Below are positions 38,028 through 47,300 of a DNA stretch of 64,000 nt, piece after piece. Under the pieces are notes generated by a model that was not told the origin of the DNA, searched no databases, and saw nothing but the letters and a program-made list of their open reading frames with translations. The number at the start of each line of letters is the position of its first letter. The first letter of the stretch is position 1. The translations under genes were made by a program, and so were the position numbers. Source of the stretch: DASQPA01 sp035644215 (GTDB lineage: Bacteria > Acidobacteriota > Thermoanaerobaculia > Multivoradales > UBA5704); NCBI GenBank assembly GCA_035644215.1, contig DASQPA010000089.1:1-64000 (forward strand), read 5' to 3'.

Positions 38028-39114
38028 GTGCCTCGCCCGGACCGCTCGATCGCCCGCACGTAGGAGACCAGCTCGGCGGCCTCGGCTCCGGGGAGGAGGT
38101 TGTGGATCAGCACCACCTGGAAGGCGGTCCACTCGGCGAGAGCGGAGCGCAGGAGGCGCTGGCGGAGGTCGGCGCGGGGGAGCCCGCCACCCCCCTGGGA
38201 ACCGGCAGACTCCAGGAGGAGGAGGTGCTCGACGTGAACTCTCCCCAACCGGTGCCGCGCACGATGTCCTCGACCGTGCTCTGGCCGTCGATCAGCCGGA
38301 GCAGGCGTTCCAGCCGCTCGTCGAGCTTCTCCTTCGGCTTGCGGCCGGTGCGGGTGAGGACCGTCTGCGGGCTGCGGATGTGCTCGCGGATCAGCCCCCA
38401 CTCGTCGATCCGCTGGTAGCCCTCCATGAGGACGTTGTTGGTGTCGATCGAGAAGTGCGCCAGCTCCTCCGGCAGGAGGTTGCCGTCGAGGAAGAAGAAG
38501 CTGCCGCGGGCGAAGCGGAAGACGGAGTAGAGGATCTCCTCGATCTGGTGCTTGATCCCCCACCAGAGGCCGGCGGAGTCGATCAGCTTGCGCTCCAGGA
38601 GCACGGCGCCGAAGCGCTTGCCGGGAACCAGGTGGCGCTCGGCTTCGGTGAGCGCCTCGCGCGACAGCTTGCCCACCCGGTAGAGGATCTGGCCGAGCCG
38701 GTCCTCGGGCTGGTTGCTGGCCGCGAAGGCGATCTCGCCGCGGCGGAACCAGACCGACTTCTGGACCGCGTCGCTCGCCACGGCCAGGAGGCCGGTCCGG
38801 CGGCTCATGTTGAGGAGCGAGAAGAGGTCGGCGATGCCGAAACTCCCCAGGCTGCCGGAGAGGGTGAGGCGCTCGGCCTCCCGGAGCGCCGGAGGCCCGA
38901 GGTCGGCGCGCACCAGATGCAGCGCGCCCGGCCCGTCGGAGAAGACGAGGAAGGGCTCCGGCCGGAGCAGGCGCAGCTCGCGCACCACCGCGCCGGGCAG
39001 CGTGGTCTCGCCGGAGAGCTCGACGATGGCGGTGCGCTCGGCGGCTGGGGGAGAGACGGAAGCGGGGGAGAGGAGAGGCTCCGGGAAGGCCTGGGGAATC
39101 GGCTCAACGGTCAT
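38024..39114 (-). CDS. DUF4388 (PATAN-type) protein, frameshifted near the 3' end
   Basis: The core is a DUF4388 domain (about 75-210): LSGSLGSFGIADLFSLLNMS, KSVWFRRGEIAFAASNQPED, LYRVGKLSREAL, YSVFRFARGSFFFLDG. Such proteins are found with two-component and gliding/motility-type signalling in delta-proteobacteria and acidobacteria. Near residue 292 the frame as sequenced leaves the family pattern (GEFTSSTSSSW, stop at 38107). One extra base near 38236 gives GEFHVEHLLLLESAGSQ and then TAFQVVLIHNLLPGAEAAEL with stop at 38024, inside the MITE-like element. So there is a one-base deletion or an assembly error. ATG 39114 overlaps the stop of the CBS gene (ATGA). Confidence 0.7.
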
Positions 39115-39875
39115 GCCAGGGCCTCCGTGTCGCGCCAGCCGTGGACTACGAAGCCGCTCCGGCCGAGCGCCGCGGTCAGCGTCTTGGCGGTCCGCCGCAG
39201 GCTCGCCGCGGCCTGGGAGAAGACCGCCGGGTGGCGCTCCGTGCCCAGGGTGCGGCTGGCGACCACGGCGAGCGAGAGGGTCAGGAGCGGGACCTTGACC
39301 AGGTTGCCCCGGTCGTCCCGGGCGTGGAAGAAGCCGCGCGCCAGGTCGCCGGGCTGGAAGAGGGCGAGGGCCGTCCCCGGCAGGTGGGTCAAGGGGTTCG
39401 ACAGCTGCGCCGTCTGCACCTCCAGCTCGGCGTTTTTGAGGATCAGCTGGCGGATGGTGACGATCCCCCGGCAGCGGCCGGCGGGGTCGGTGACGATCAG
39501 CGGGTCGTACTGGTTCTCCCGCGGCCGCGACAGGGCGAGCCGGGCGAGGGAGAGGACGTGGACGTCCTCGGTCACCACCAGGGGATCGGGCTTGGCCACC
39601 GCCTCGGCCGGCTTCTTCTGGTAGAAGGTGAAGCCGTAGGGACCGCCGGTCTTGGCGTAGTAGTGCTCGCGGGTGACCAGGTGGGTGGGGATGCCGGCCT
39701 CGACCACCACCACGCAGTCGAGCTCGCGGTCGGCCTTGAACCGGCGGTCCAGGTCCTCGGCCAAGGCGCTCCCCGCCTCGATCGTCGCCGTCGCCTGCAC
39801 CATGGCGCCCACCGGCTCGTCGAGGCCGAAGCCGGTGGCCGGGTCGGGAGGGAGCGTCGGGGTGGCGGTCGGCAT
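39111..39875 (-). CDS. CBS-domain protein with degenerate GGDEF-like region
   Basis: This 254-residue cytoplasmic protein begins with a Pro/Thr-rich leader, then DRRFKADRELDCVVVVEAGI and YDPLIVTDPAGRCRGIVTIR, the two halves of a CBS-type (Bateman-like) region. From about residue 155, NAELEVQTAQLSNPLTHLPG recalls the start of a GGDEF domain (usual form DxLTGLPN), but no GGDEF signature follows, so it cannot make cyclic di-GMP. It may sense a nucleotide ligand. ATG 39875 is preceded by GGAAG; a GTG 21 bases earlier is possible. It is coupled to the DUF4388 gene by a 4-base overlap, so the two probably act together. Confidence 0.7.
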   Translation of the reverse strand: MPTATPTLPPDPATGFGLDEPVGAMVQATATIEAGSALAEDLDRRFKADRELDCVVVVEAGIPTHLVTREHYYAKTGGPYGFTFYQKKPAEAVAKPDPLVVTEDVHVLSLARLALSRPRENQYDPLIVTDPAGRCRGIVTIRQLILKNAELEVQTAQLSNPLTHLPGTALALFQPGDLARGFFHARDDRGNLVKVPLLTLSLAVVASRTLGTERHPAVFSQAAASLRRTAKTLTAALGRSGFVVHGWRDTEALA

Positions 39876-40000
39876 GGGGGTCTTCCAGAGCCCCACGCGT
39901 CGTGGTGTTCCCGGACCGTTCCCGTAGCTGCGCTGTCGCGGCGGGTGGAGCGGGGTTATTGAAACACGGAGAAGGGGTCGCCCGCTGTGGCGGGGTTGTG

Positions 40001-40681
40001 TCAGTTCTGGAACGCCCGGTCCCAGTCGGCAAAGACCGCCTGTAAGACCGCCCGTTCCAGCTCTGCGGGCACTCTCCGCACCGCCGCTCGGGACACTCTG
40101 CGTCTGTACCAGAACATCAACCCCAATCCCAGCAGAAGGCCGATGAAGAGGAGCACTGCAGAGTCGGGAACGGGCGGCTCAAAAGCATATTGCGGTCTCG
40201 ACAGGCCGAGGGTGAGGAACAGCAGGACGGCGAATAGGAGGACCGCAGCGGAGAGAATTCGGCGATAGCGCCGCCACGGCGCGCGGGCGGGCACGTCGTT
40301 GGAACCTCCTCTCTGCGCGCGATGAAGGAGCGGCACCAGCTCGACGAGGGCCTGGAGCTTCGCCAACTCGGCGGGCAGGGGAGTGTCGTCCAGGGGAACG
40401 GGAACGACCCGGAGCCCGGCTTCGATCGCGGTCGTGTGCTCACGGCGGACCCAGGCGGAGCCGGCGGAGTGGAGGCTCCAGAACACCAGGATGCGCTCGG
40501 CGGCGCGGAGCTGACCGAGAAGCGCCGGTTCCCACTCTTCGCCGTAGGGGATGCCCTCGGCATCGACGAAAACCGTCGCTCCGGCCGCCCGCAGGAGATG
40601 CGCCACGGGGAGGACGAAATCCCCGTCCTCCCGGGCATAGGAGAGGAAGACGGTCCGTGTGGCCTCGCCGGCGAGAGTCAT
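40001..40681 (-). CDS. TIR-domain protein with two C-terminal membrane helices
   Basis: This 226-residue protein has an N-terminal TIR domain (about 8-125: TVFLSYAREDGDFVLPVAHL, GATVFVDAEGIPYGEEWEPA, ILVFWSLHSAGSAWVRREH). E81, in the W-V-R-R-E motif, is at the position of the catalytic Glu of NAD-cleaving TIR enzymes. Two membrane helices follow (about 142-160 and 174-192), then a basic cytoplasmic tail. Bacterial TIR proteins often act as antiphage NADases or signalling enzymes; a membrane TIR standing alone could be an abortive-infection effector. No adjacent sensor gene (Thoeris ThsA, CBASS cyclase or Argonaute) is present. Neighbours are unrelated. The defence role is inference. Confidence 0.85.
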   Translation of the reverse strand: MTLAGEATRTVFLSYAREDGDFVLPVAHLLRAAGATVFVDAEGIPYGEEWEPALLGQLRAAERILVFWSLHSAGSAWVRREHTTAIEAGLRVVPVPLDDTPLPAELAKLQALVELVPLLHRAQRGGSNDVPARAPWRRYRRILSAAVLLFAVLLFLTLGLSRPQYAFEPPVPDSAVLLFIGLLLGLGLMFWYRRRVSRAAVRRVPAELERAVLQAVFADWDRAFQN

Positions 40682-40735
40682 CGGTCGAGAGATTGTAGCG
40701 AGGTTTCCGACCTCAAACCGACGATCTGCTCCAGG

Positions 40736-41914
40736 TCACTCCACCCGCAAGAAGCGCGAGCCCAGCACCGCGAAGAGCGCGGCGAAGCCCAGGAGCACGG
40801 TCGCGGGGAGGAGGACAGCCGCAGCCCCGTGGCCGAAGGAGAGGAGGGCGTGGAGGCCGTCCATGGCCCAGGGGGTGGGGAGGAGATGGGAGGCGCGCCA
40901 GAGCCAGCGCGGCATCACCTCGCTTGGCCACCAGCAGCCGCCCAGGGCGGCTAAGACCATGCTCAGAATCCAGCCGACCGCCGAGGCCTGCTCCGGCGTG
41001 CTGAGGAGCGCCCCGAGGAGGGTCGAGAGCGCGGCCACGGCGAGGAGATAGGCGCCGAGGAGGAGGGCGAGGCCGGCGGGCGAGGAGCCCAGGGAGAGGC
41101 CGAAGACGAAGCGGCCCATGAGCAGGAGCAGGCCGGCCTGGACGGCGGCGAGGAGCAGACGCCCGAGGAGCTTGCCGAGGAAGACCGCGCCCTTGGGCAG
41201 CGGCAGGGTGGCCTGGCGGCGGAGCATCCCCTGCCGCTTCTCCAGGGTGAGGAAGACGGCGCCGTAGATCAGGGTCATCATGAGGACGGTCATGGTGAGC
41301 GTCCCCGGGACGCTCTGGGCGAATCCCGTGGGCACCGGGTGGCCGCCGCCCGCGGTGGAAACGGCGACGCTCACCAGAGCTGGGCGGGCGGCGAGGGCGG
41401 CCAGAGCCTTCTGGTGCTGGAGACCCTGGGGATCGGTCGCCGCCGGCGGACCCGCTTCGGCCAGCCGGCCCACCAGGCGGACGATCGCCCGCACGACGTG
41501 GGCCTGGGCGGCGAGGCTGAATTCCTGGCGCGCCCCGCCCGCGGTCTCCAGATGGAGTGTCTGCTGGCGTCCGGCGAGGACGTTGGCGGTGAACCCCTGG
41601 GGAATGACCAGGGTACGGGCCGGCGGCTCCGGCTGGCGACCCTGGACGGGCGGTTGCGGCTTCACCTCGGTCAGCTCGAGCCGCTCGCCGGCATGGTCGG
41701 CGAGATCGGCGACGAGCGCCCGTGCCAGCCAGCCGCCGTCCCGATCCTCGACCGCGAGGCTCGCCTTGGGCGGCGGGCCACCGCGGTTCATCGACCCGAA
41801 CATCCACATCAGGGCGAGCGGCAGGAGGAGCATCCAGACGAAAGCCGCCCGGTCGCGCACGGTCAGCCGCAGGTCGTTGGCGGCGAGGGCGAGGACCTGG
41901 CGGAGGCGGCTCAC
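40736..41914 (-). CDS. ABC-2 type transporter permease, subunit 2
   Basis: This 392-residue membrane protein has one N-terminal helix (AAFVWMLLLPLALMWMF), a large external domain (about 45-210) and five C-terminal helices (for example LTMTVLMMTLIYGAVFLTLE; ALFAVLGSRFLRVE at the end), the layout of YhgE/DrrB-type ABC-2 exporter permeases. The motif LEKRQGMLRRQATLPLPKGA is the cytoplasmic coupling region. The GTG start overlaps the stop of the previous permease (GTGA). With the second permease and the ATPase it forms a heterodimeric exporter, probably for the product of the divergent megasynthase. Confidence 0.88.
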   Translation of the reverse strand: MSRLRQVLALAANDLRLTVRDRAAFVWMLLLPLALMWMFGSMNRGGPPPKASLAVEDRDGGWLARALVADLADHAGERLELTEVKPQPPVQGRQPEPPARTLVIPQGFTANVLAGRQQTLHLETAGGARQEFSLAAQAHVVRAIVRLVGRLAEAGPPAATDPQGLQHQKALAALAARPALVSVAVSTAGGGHPVPTGFAQSVPGTLTMTVLMMTLIYGAVFLTLEKRQGMLRRQATLPLPKGAVFLGKLLGRLLLAAVQAGLLLLMGRFVFGLSLGSSPAGLALLLGAYLLAVAALSTLLGALLSTPEQASAVGWILSMVLAALGGCWWPSEVMPRWLWRASHLLPTPWAMDGLHALLSFGHGAAAVLLPATVLLGFAALFAVLGSRFLRVE

Positions 41915-43224
41915 GTCAGCTCTCCCTGCAAGAGGCGGCGCTGCCAGAGGGGGGCGGAGAGGGCGAGCAGCAGGAATCCCGCCCCCGCCAGGATGGCGAT
42001 GTTCGGGAGCACCGCCTGGAGTCCCAGCTGCTCGGTCACCAGCTTCTGGTAGCCCTGGGTCGCCCAGTAGAGCAGGGAGAAGGGGGAGAGCGCGCGGAGG
42101 GCCGCGGGCAGACTGTTGAGCGGGATGAAGCTGCCGCCGGTGAAGGCCATGAGCAGCGAGACGAGGTTCGCCAGGGTGGCGCCCTGCCGCTCGTTCCTGG
42201 CGACGCCGAAGACCGCCGAGGCGTAGCCGGTGGCCGCCGCCACCAGGGCGAAGGAGAGGAGGAGGTAGCCGGCGAGGCTCACCCCGCGTGGCGCCACCGC
42301 CGCTCCCACGGCGGTGAGGGCGAGGAGCGCGAGCGTCGCCACCGCCGCCGTCGACAGCGCCTTGCCGGCCAGCACCCGCCCGGCGGTCAGCGGGCCGGCG
42401 AGCTGGCGGCGCAGAGTCTTCAGGCGTGCCTCGATCAAAAGATCGCGCATCATCTGGTCGGCGAGGTTGAACAGGGTGTAGACCGCGATCCCGGGGAGGA
42501 AGAGGAGGAAGAGCGAAGGGGTGGAGGACGATCCGGCCGGCTTCGGCTGCGGTCCCTTCTGACCCTGCGGCCCCTTCGCCCCGCTCCGGGTCGCGGTGTC
42601 GAGAGTGTCGAGAGTCACGACCGGCGGCAGGAGGTAGGGCCGGGCTCGGGTCACCACCCCGTTGACCTGAACGGCGATCTCCGCCACCCGCGGGTCGCTC
42701 ACACCGCCTCCAGGTGTCGCCTGCGTGTTGCGCATCTGGTCGAGCGGCCCGCGCAGCAGCCGGGAGGACGAGGAGAGGACCTCGGCGAGCACCGAGGTCA
42801 CCTGCTCCGCAACGTCGGGGAGGATCGACTGGGCAGGGCTCTTCACCAGCTCGAGATGGGCCGGGCGGCCGGCGAGAACGTCGTCGGTGAGGCTGGCCGG
42901 GAGGCGGAGGACGGCCGTGGCCCCCTCGCGTTCGAGGAGGGCGGCGTCTCCGGCCTTCCGGTCCTCGGCGGTCAGAGTCTTCACCTCGAAGTACGTCTGC
43001 GCCTCTTCACGCGAAAAGGCCGCTCCCACCAGCCGGCCGACCAGGCCGCCGTCCCGGTCGTCGAGCAGCAGGTGGACCTTGGGCACCTTGGCCTCGGCAC
43101 CGCCGAAGGTCAAGGCGATCAGGCCGGAGAAGATCAAGGGGAAAAGGAGGAGGAGGATCGTCGGCAGCGGCGAGCGGAGGCGCCGCAGGAGATCCTTCTC
43201 GACCATGGCGAGGAGGACCCGCAT
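41911..43224 (-). CDS. ABC-2 type transporter permease, subunit 1
   Basis: This 437-residue membrane protein has the same topology as its partner: an N-terminal helix (TILLLLFPLIFSGLIALTF), a long external domain (about 45-230, including a low-complexity GAKGPQGQKGPQPK stretch) and C-terminal helices (LFLLFLPGIAVYTLFNLADQ; LANLVSLLMAFTGGSFIPLN). Its ATG overlaps the ATPase stop by one base (TGATG) and its stop overlaps the next permease, so all three subunits are made together. The likely role is export of, and self-protection from, the polyketide-peptide. Confidence 0.88.
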   Translation of the reverse strand: MRVLLAMVEKDLLRRLRSPLPTILLLLFPLIFSGLIALTFGGAEAKVPKVHLLLDDRDGGLVGRLVGAAFSREEAQTYFEVKTLTAEDRKAGDAALLEREGATAVLRLPASLTDDVLAGRPAHLELVKSPAQSILPDVAEQVTSVLAEVLSSSSRLLRGPLDQMRNTQATPGGGVSDPRVAEIAVQVNGVVTRARPYLLPPVVTLDTLDTATRSGAKGPQGQKGPQPKPAGSSSTPSLFLLFLPGIAVYTLFNLADQMMRDLLIEARLKTLRRQLAGPLTAGRVLAGKALSTAAVATLALLALTAVGAAVAPRGVSLAGYLLLSFALVAAATGYASAVFGVARNERQGATLANLVSLLMAFTGGSFIPLNSLPAALRALSPFSLLYWATQGYQKLVTEQLGLQAVLPNIAILAGAGFLLLALSAPLWQRRLLQGELT

Positions 43225-44147
43225 CAGTCGCGCAGCTCCCGCCCGGTCAGGCGGAGGAAGAGGGCGTTCAGGCTCGGCGGCTCGATGGCGACCCGGTCGA
43301 TGGCGAGACCTCGGCTGTAGATGTCGCCGAGGAGCCCGGCCGCGCCCGCCTCGCCGGCGGTGAAGGCGATCCGCCCAGGCTCGGCGGAGAGCACCCGCAC
43401 GCCGGGGAGACCGGCGAGGGCGGCCCGCGCCGCATCGGCCTCGAAACGGCCGTGGAGCGTCACCACCTCCTCCTCGCCGAGCTGCGCCTTGAGCGCGTCG
43501 AGCGTCCCCTCGGCCAGGATGCTCCCGTGGTCGACGATGCCGATCCGGTCGCAGAGCCGCTCGGCCTCCTCCAGGTAGTGGGTGGTGTAGATGACCGCCG
43601 TGCCAGAGTCGGCCACGGCGCGCACGACGTCCAGGATGCTCGCCCGGGCCTGCGGGTCGATGCCCACCGTCACCTCGTCGAGGAGCACGGCGCGAGGAGA
43701 GTGGACGAGCCCCAGGGCCAGGTTGAGCCGCCGCTTCATGCCGCCGGAGTAGGTCTTGACCGGGTCGCGCGCCCGGCCGGTCAGCTCGACCCGTGCCAGG
43801 GCCTCTCCGGCCGCCGCGGCGAGCGCCTTGCCGGAAAGGCCGTAGAGGCTCCCCCAGAAGCGGACGTTCTCGAGCGCCGACAGCTCTTCATACACGGCCA
43901 CCTCCTGTGGCACCACTCCAAGCTGTCGCTTGCAGCCGATGGGGTCGCGGGCGAGGTCGACGCCGTCGAAGGTGATCCGCCCGGAATCGGGAGCGAGGAG
44001 GCCGGAGAGCATCGACAGGGTCGTCGTCTTGCCGGCCCCGTTCGGCCCCAGGAGGCCATAGATCTCCCTGGCTTCGACGGCGAAGGAGATGCCGTCCACC
44101 GCGGTCTTGTCACCGAACTTCTTGCGCAGGGCCTCGACACGGATCAC
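43224..44147 (-). CDS. ABC transporter ATP-binding protein (drug-exporter type)
   Basis: This 307-residue ABC ATPase has Walker A LLGPNGAGKTTTLSML, Q-loop VVPQEVAVYEEL, signature YSGGMKRRLNLALGLV, Walker B AVLLDEVTVGID and H-switch YTTHYLEEAERL. The Pro usually found after the catalytic Glu (LDEPT) is Val, a mild oddity. The C-terminal extension (about 220-307) is typical of DrrA/CcmA-type exporters. GTG 44147 is chosen because the conserved start VIRVEALRKKFG begins there and AAGGA lies upstream. It is the first gene of the three-gene exporter operon and is divergent from the megasynthase gene across a 211-bp gap. Confidence 0.92.
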   Translation of the reverse strand: MIRVEALRKKFGDKTAVDGISFAVEAREIYGLLGPNGAGKTTTLSMLSGLLAPDSGRITFDGVDLARDPIGCKRQLGVVPQEVAVYEELSALENVRFWGSLYGLSGKALAAAAGEALARVELTGRARDPVKTYSGGMKRRLNLALGLVHSPRAVLLDEVTVGIDPQARASILDVVRAVADSGTAVIYTTHYLEEAERLCDRIGIVDHGSILAEGTLDALKAQLGEEEVVTLHGRFEADAARAALAGLPGVRVLSAEPGRIAFTAGEAGAAGLLGDIYSRGLAIDRVAIEPPSLNALFLRLTGRELRD

Positions 44148-44267
44148 GGGTGGGTCCTTTCCAGTGGGCGAAGCTGCCCTTTTGTACGCCGTGGGGAGAG
44201 CCGGGTTGCAGCCCGCCGTCCGAGACGTGCGGGAAGCCGGCGTTCCGAGCTGATGCGAGGCTCCATC

Positions 44268-44296
44268 CCGCAATCTTATCCCTCGCCGGCTATAAT
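44268..44296 (+). promoter_or_regulatory. Candidate promoter of the megasynthase gene
   Basis: A perfect TATAAT lies at 44291-44296 in the 211-bp divergent gap, 63 bases before ATG 44359. The matching -35 position (about 44268-44273, CCGCAA) is poor, which would fit an activator-dependent promoter. The 12-base string TTGCAATCATTG occurs in the leader (44340-44351) and again just inside the gene (44393-44404). No strong Shine-Dalgarno precedes the ATG. Confidence 0.45.
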
Positions 44297-44358
44297 GCGA
44301 TTCTCACTTCGCGCCGAAGGTCGAAGGCCGCAAAAGAAGTTGCAATCATTGAAAAATC

Positions 44359-47300
44359 ATGGATACCCCACCCAGTAGCGCTGCGAACGGTATTGCAATC
44401 ATTGGCATGGCAGGCCGGTTTCCGGATGCCGTAGACGTCGAGCGGTTCTGGGAGAACCTCGTCGCGGGGGTCGAGTCGGTCCGCTTCTTCAGCGCGGAGG
44501 AGCTACGGGCCGTCGGGGTGGCATCGGAAAGGCTGGCGGATCCGGCCTTCGTGCGGGCGCGCGCCGTGATCTCGGACGCCGAGCTCTTCGACGCCGGGCT
44601 GTTCGGCCTGACGCCCCGCGAGGCGGAGGTGATCGACCCCCAGCACCGGCTGCTCCTGGAGTGCGCCTGGGAGGCGCTGGAAAGCGCCGGCCACGACCCC
44701 CGGCGGTTCCCGGGCACGGTCGGCGTCTTCGCCGGCGCGGGGGTCAACACCTACCTGCTGTCCAACCTCCAGCACAACCAGGAGGTGATGGCGGCGGCGG
44801 GGGCGTACCAGGCGATGATGGGGAGCGGCGGCGACTTCCTGGCCACCCGCATCTCCTACAAGCTGGGCTTGAAGGGACCGAGCCTGACGGTGCAGACGGC
44901 CTGCTCGACCTCTCTGGTGGCGGTCCATCTCGCGGTGCAGAGCCTGCTCGCCGGCGAATGCGACCTGGCGCTCGCGGGTGGCGTGCGCCTGCTCGTGCCG
45001 CGCCAGGGCGGGCATATGTATCAGCCCGGCAGCATCTTCTCCCAGGACGGCCACTGCCGCCCGTTCGACGCGGCGGCGACCGGCACGACGGAGGGGGAGG
45101 GACTGGGGCTGGTGGTGCTGCGGCGGCTGGCCGACGCGATGGCCGACGGCGATCACGTGCACGCGGTGATCCTGGGCTCGGCGATCAACAACGACGGCGC
45201 GGAGAAGCTGGGCTACACGGTGCCGAGCGTCGAGGGTCAGGCCGGAGTGATCGCGCTGGCGCAGGCCCTGGCGGGGGTCGAGGCGGGGACGATCGGCCTG
45301 ATCGAGGCGCACGGCACGGGCACGCCGCTGGGCGACCCGATCGAGGGGACGGCCCTCTCCCAGGTGTTCTCGATGTCGGCGGCATCGGCGGCATCGGCCA
45401 CACCCGCACGGCGGATCGCCCTGGGCTCGCTGAAGAGCAACATGGGGCATTTGGACGCCGCGGCGGGGGTGGCCTCGCTGCTCAAGGCGGCGCTCGCGGT
45501 GGAGCACGGGATCATCCCGCCGAGCCTGCACTTCGAGCGGCCGAACCCGCAGCTCGACCTAGCGGCGGGGGGGTTCTACGTGCCGGTCACGGCGACGCCG
45601 TGGGTGGAGGAGGCCGGCCCGCGGCGGGCGGGGGTGAGCTCGTTCGGCATCGGCGGCACCAACGCCCACGTGGTGCTGGAGGAGGCGCCGGCGGTGGAGC
45701 CGGGGAGCGCGTCGCGGCCGCTCCAGCTCCTGGTGCTGTCGGCGCGGACGCCGGCGGCCGTGGAGCAGGCGACGCGCCGGCTGGCCGAGCACCTGGGGCG
45801 CCATCCGGAGTTCGACATCGCAGACGTCGCCTACACCCTGCAGGTGGGCCGGGTGGCCTTCGATCCGCGCCGGATCGTCGTCTGCGAGAGCACCGCCGAC
45901 GCCGCCGAGGTGCTGTCGACGCTCGATCCGAAGCGGGTGCTGACGCGCACCCGGGAGGCGGGGGAGCGACCGGTCTTCTTCCTCTTCTCCGGCCAGGGCG
46001 CGCAGTACCCCGGGATGGGCGCGGAGCTCTACGCGAGCGAGGCAGTGTTCCGGGAGGAGGTGGACCGCTGTGCGGAGATCCTGCGCCCGCGGCTCGGCCT
46101 CGATCTCCGGCAGGTGCTCTACCCGGCGCTGTACCCGGCGCTTTTCCCGAAAGACGGCGACCCTCGGGCGGCGGCGGAGCGGCTGCAACAGACGGCGCTC
46201 GCCCAGCCGGCGCTCTTCGTCGTCGAGTATGCCCTGGCCCGGCTGTGGACGTCCTGGGGCGTGCGGCCGGAGGCGATGCTCGGCCACAGCATCGGCGAAT
46301 ACGTGGCGGCCTGCCTCGCCGGGGTCTTCTCGCTCCCCGACGCCCTGGGTCTGGTCGCCGAGCGGGGCCGGCTGATGCAGGAGATGCCGGGCGGATCGAT
46401 GCTCGCGGTGCCGCTGCCGGAGGCCGAGGTGCGGTTGCTCCTCGGCGGGCTGTCGCTGGCGGCGGTCAACGGCCCGGCGATGTGCGGGGTCTCGGGCGAT
46501 GCCGGCGAGGTGGCGGCGCTCGCCGAGCAACTCGCAGCCCGCGGCCTCCAGGTGCGGCGCCTCCACACCTCGCACGCCTTCCACTCGGCGTCCATGGAGC
46601 CGGTGTTGGCGCGCTTCGCGGCGGCCTTCGCCGGGCTCCGCCTGCACCCGCCGGCGATCCCCTTCGTGTCGAACCGGACGGGGACCTGGATTCGCCCCGA
46701 GGAGGCGACGTCGCCGGACTACTGGGTGCGCCACCTGCGGGAGACGGTCCGCTTCGCCGACGGGCTGGCGGTGCTCTTCGGGCGGGCCGGGGCGGTGTTT
46801 CTGGAGGTGGGGCCGGGGCGGGCGCTCAGCTCTCTGGTGCGCCAGCAGCCGCAGCGTCCGGAGGCGCCGTCGGTGCTCGCCAGCCTGCCGACGGCGGGGG
46901 ACGGGCGGCGGGCCGACGCGACGGTCCTGCGGACCCTGGGGGAGCTCTGGCTGGCGGGGGTGGAGATCGACTGGGCGGGCTTCCACGCCGGCGAGCGACG
47001 CCGGCGGGTGCCGCTGCCGACCTACCCGTTCGAGCGCCAGCGCTATTGGGTCGAGCCGGACGCGCCTGCCGCGATTTCGGAGCGGGGGAAGCGGCGCCGG
47101 TCGGCGGGCGACGAGAGGGGTGTCGCCGACTGGTTCTGGGCGCCGCTCTGGCGCCAGGCGCTGCCCTCCGCGAACGGTCTGCCGGACGCGGCGGCGGAGG
47201 GCAGCTGGCTCCTCCTGGCCGACGGGAACGGCCTGGGGGAGCGCCTGGCCGCGCGGCTGCGGGAGCGCGGCCGGGAGGTGGTGGTGGCCCAGGCCGGGGA

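Noticed and set aside
39111..39875. Diguanylate cyclase
   Set aside because: Only the opening LTHLPG recalls a GGDEF domain; the GGDEF motif itself is missing.
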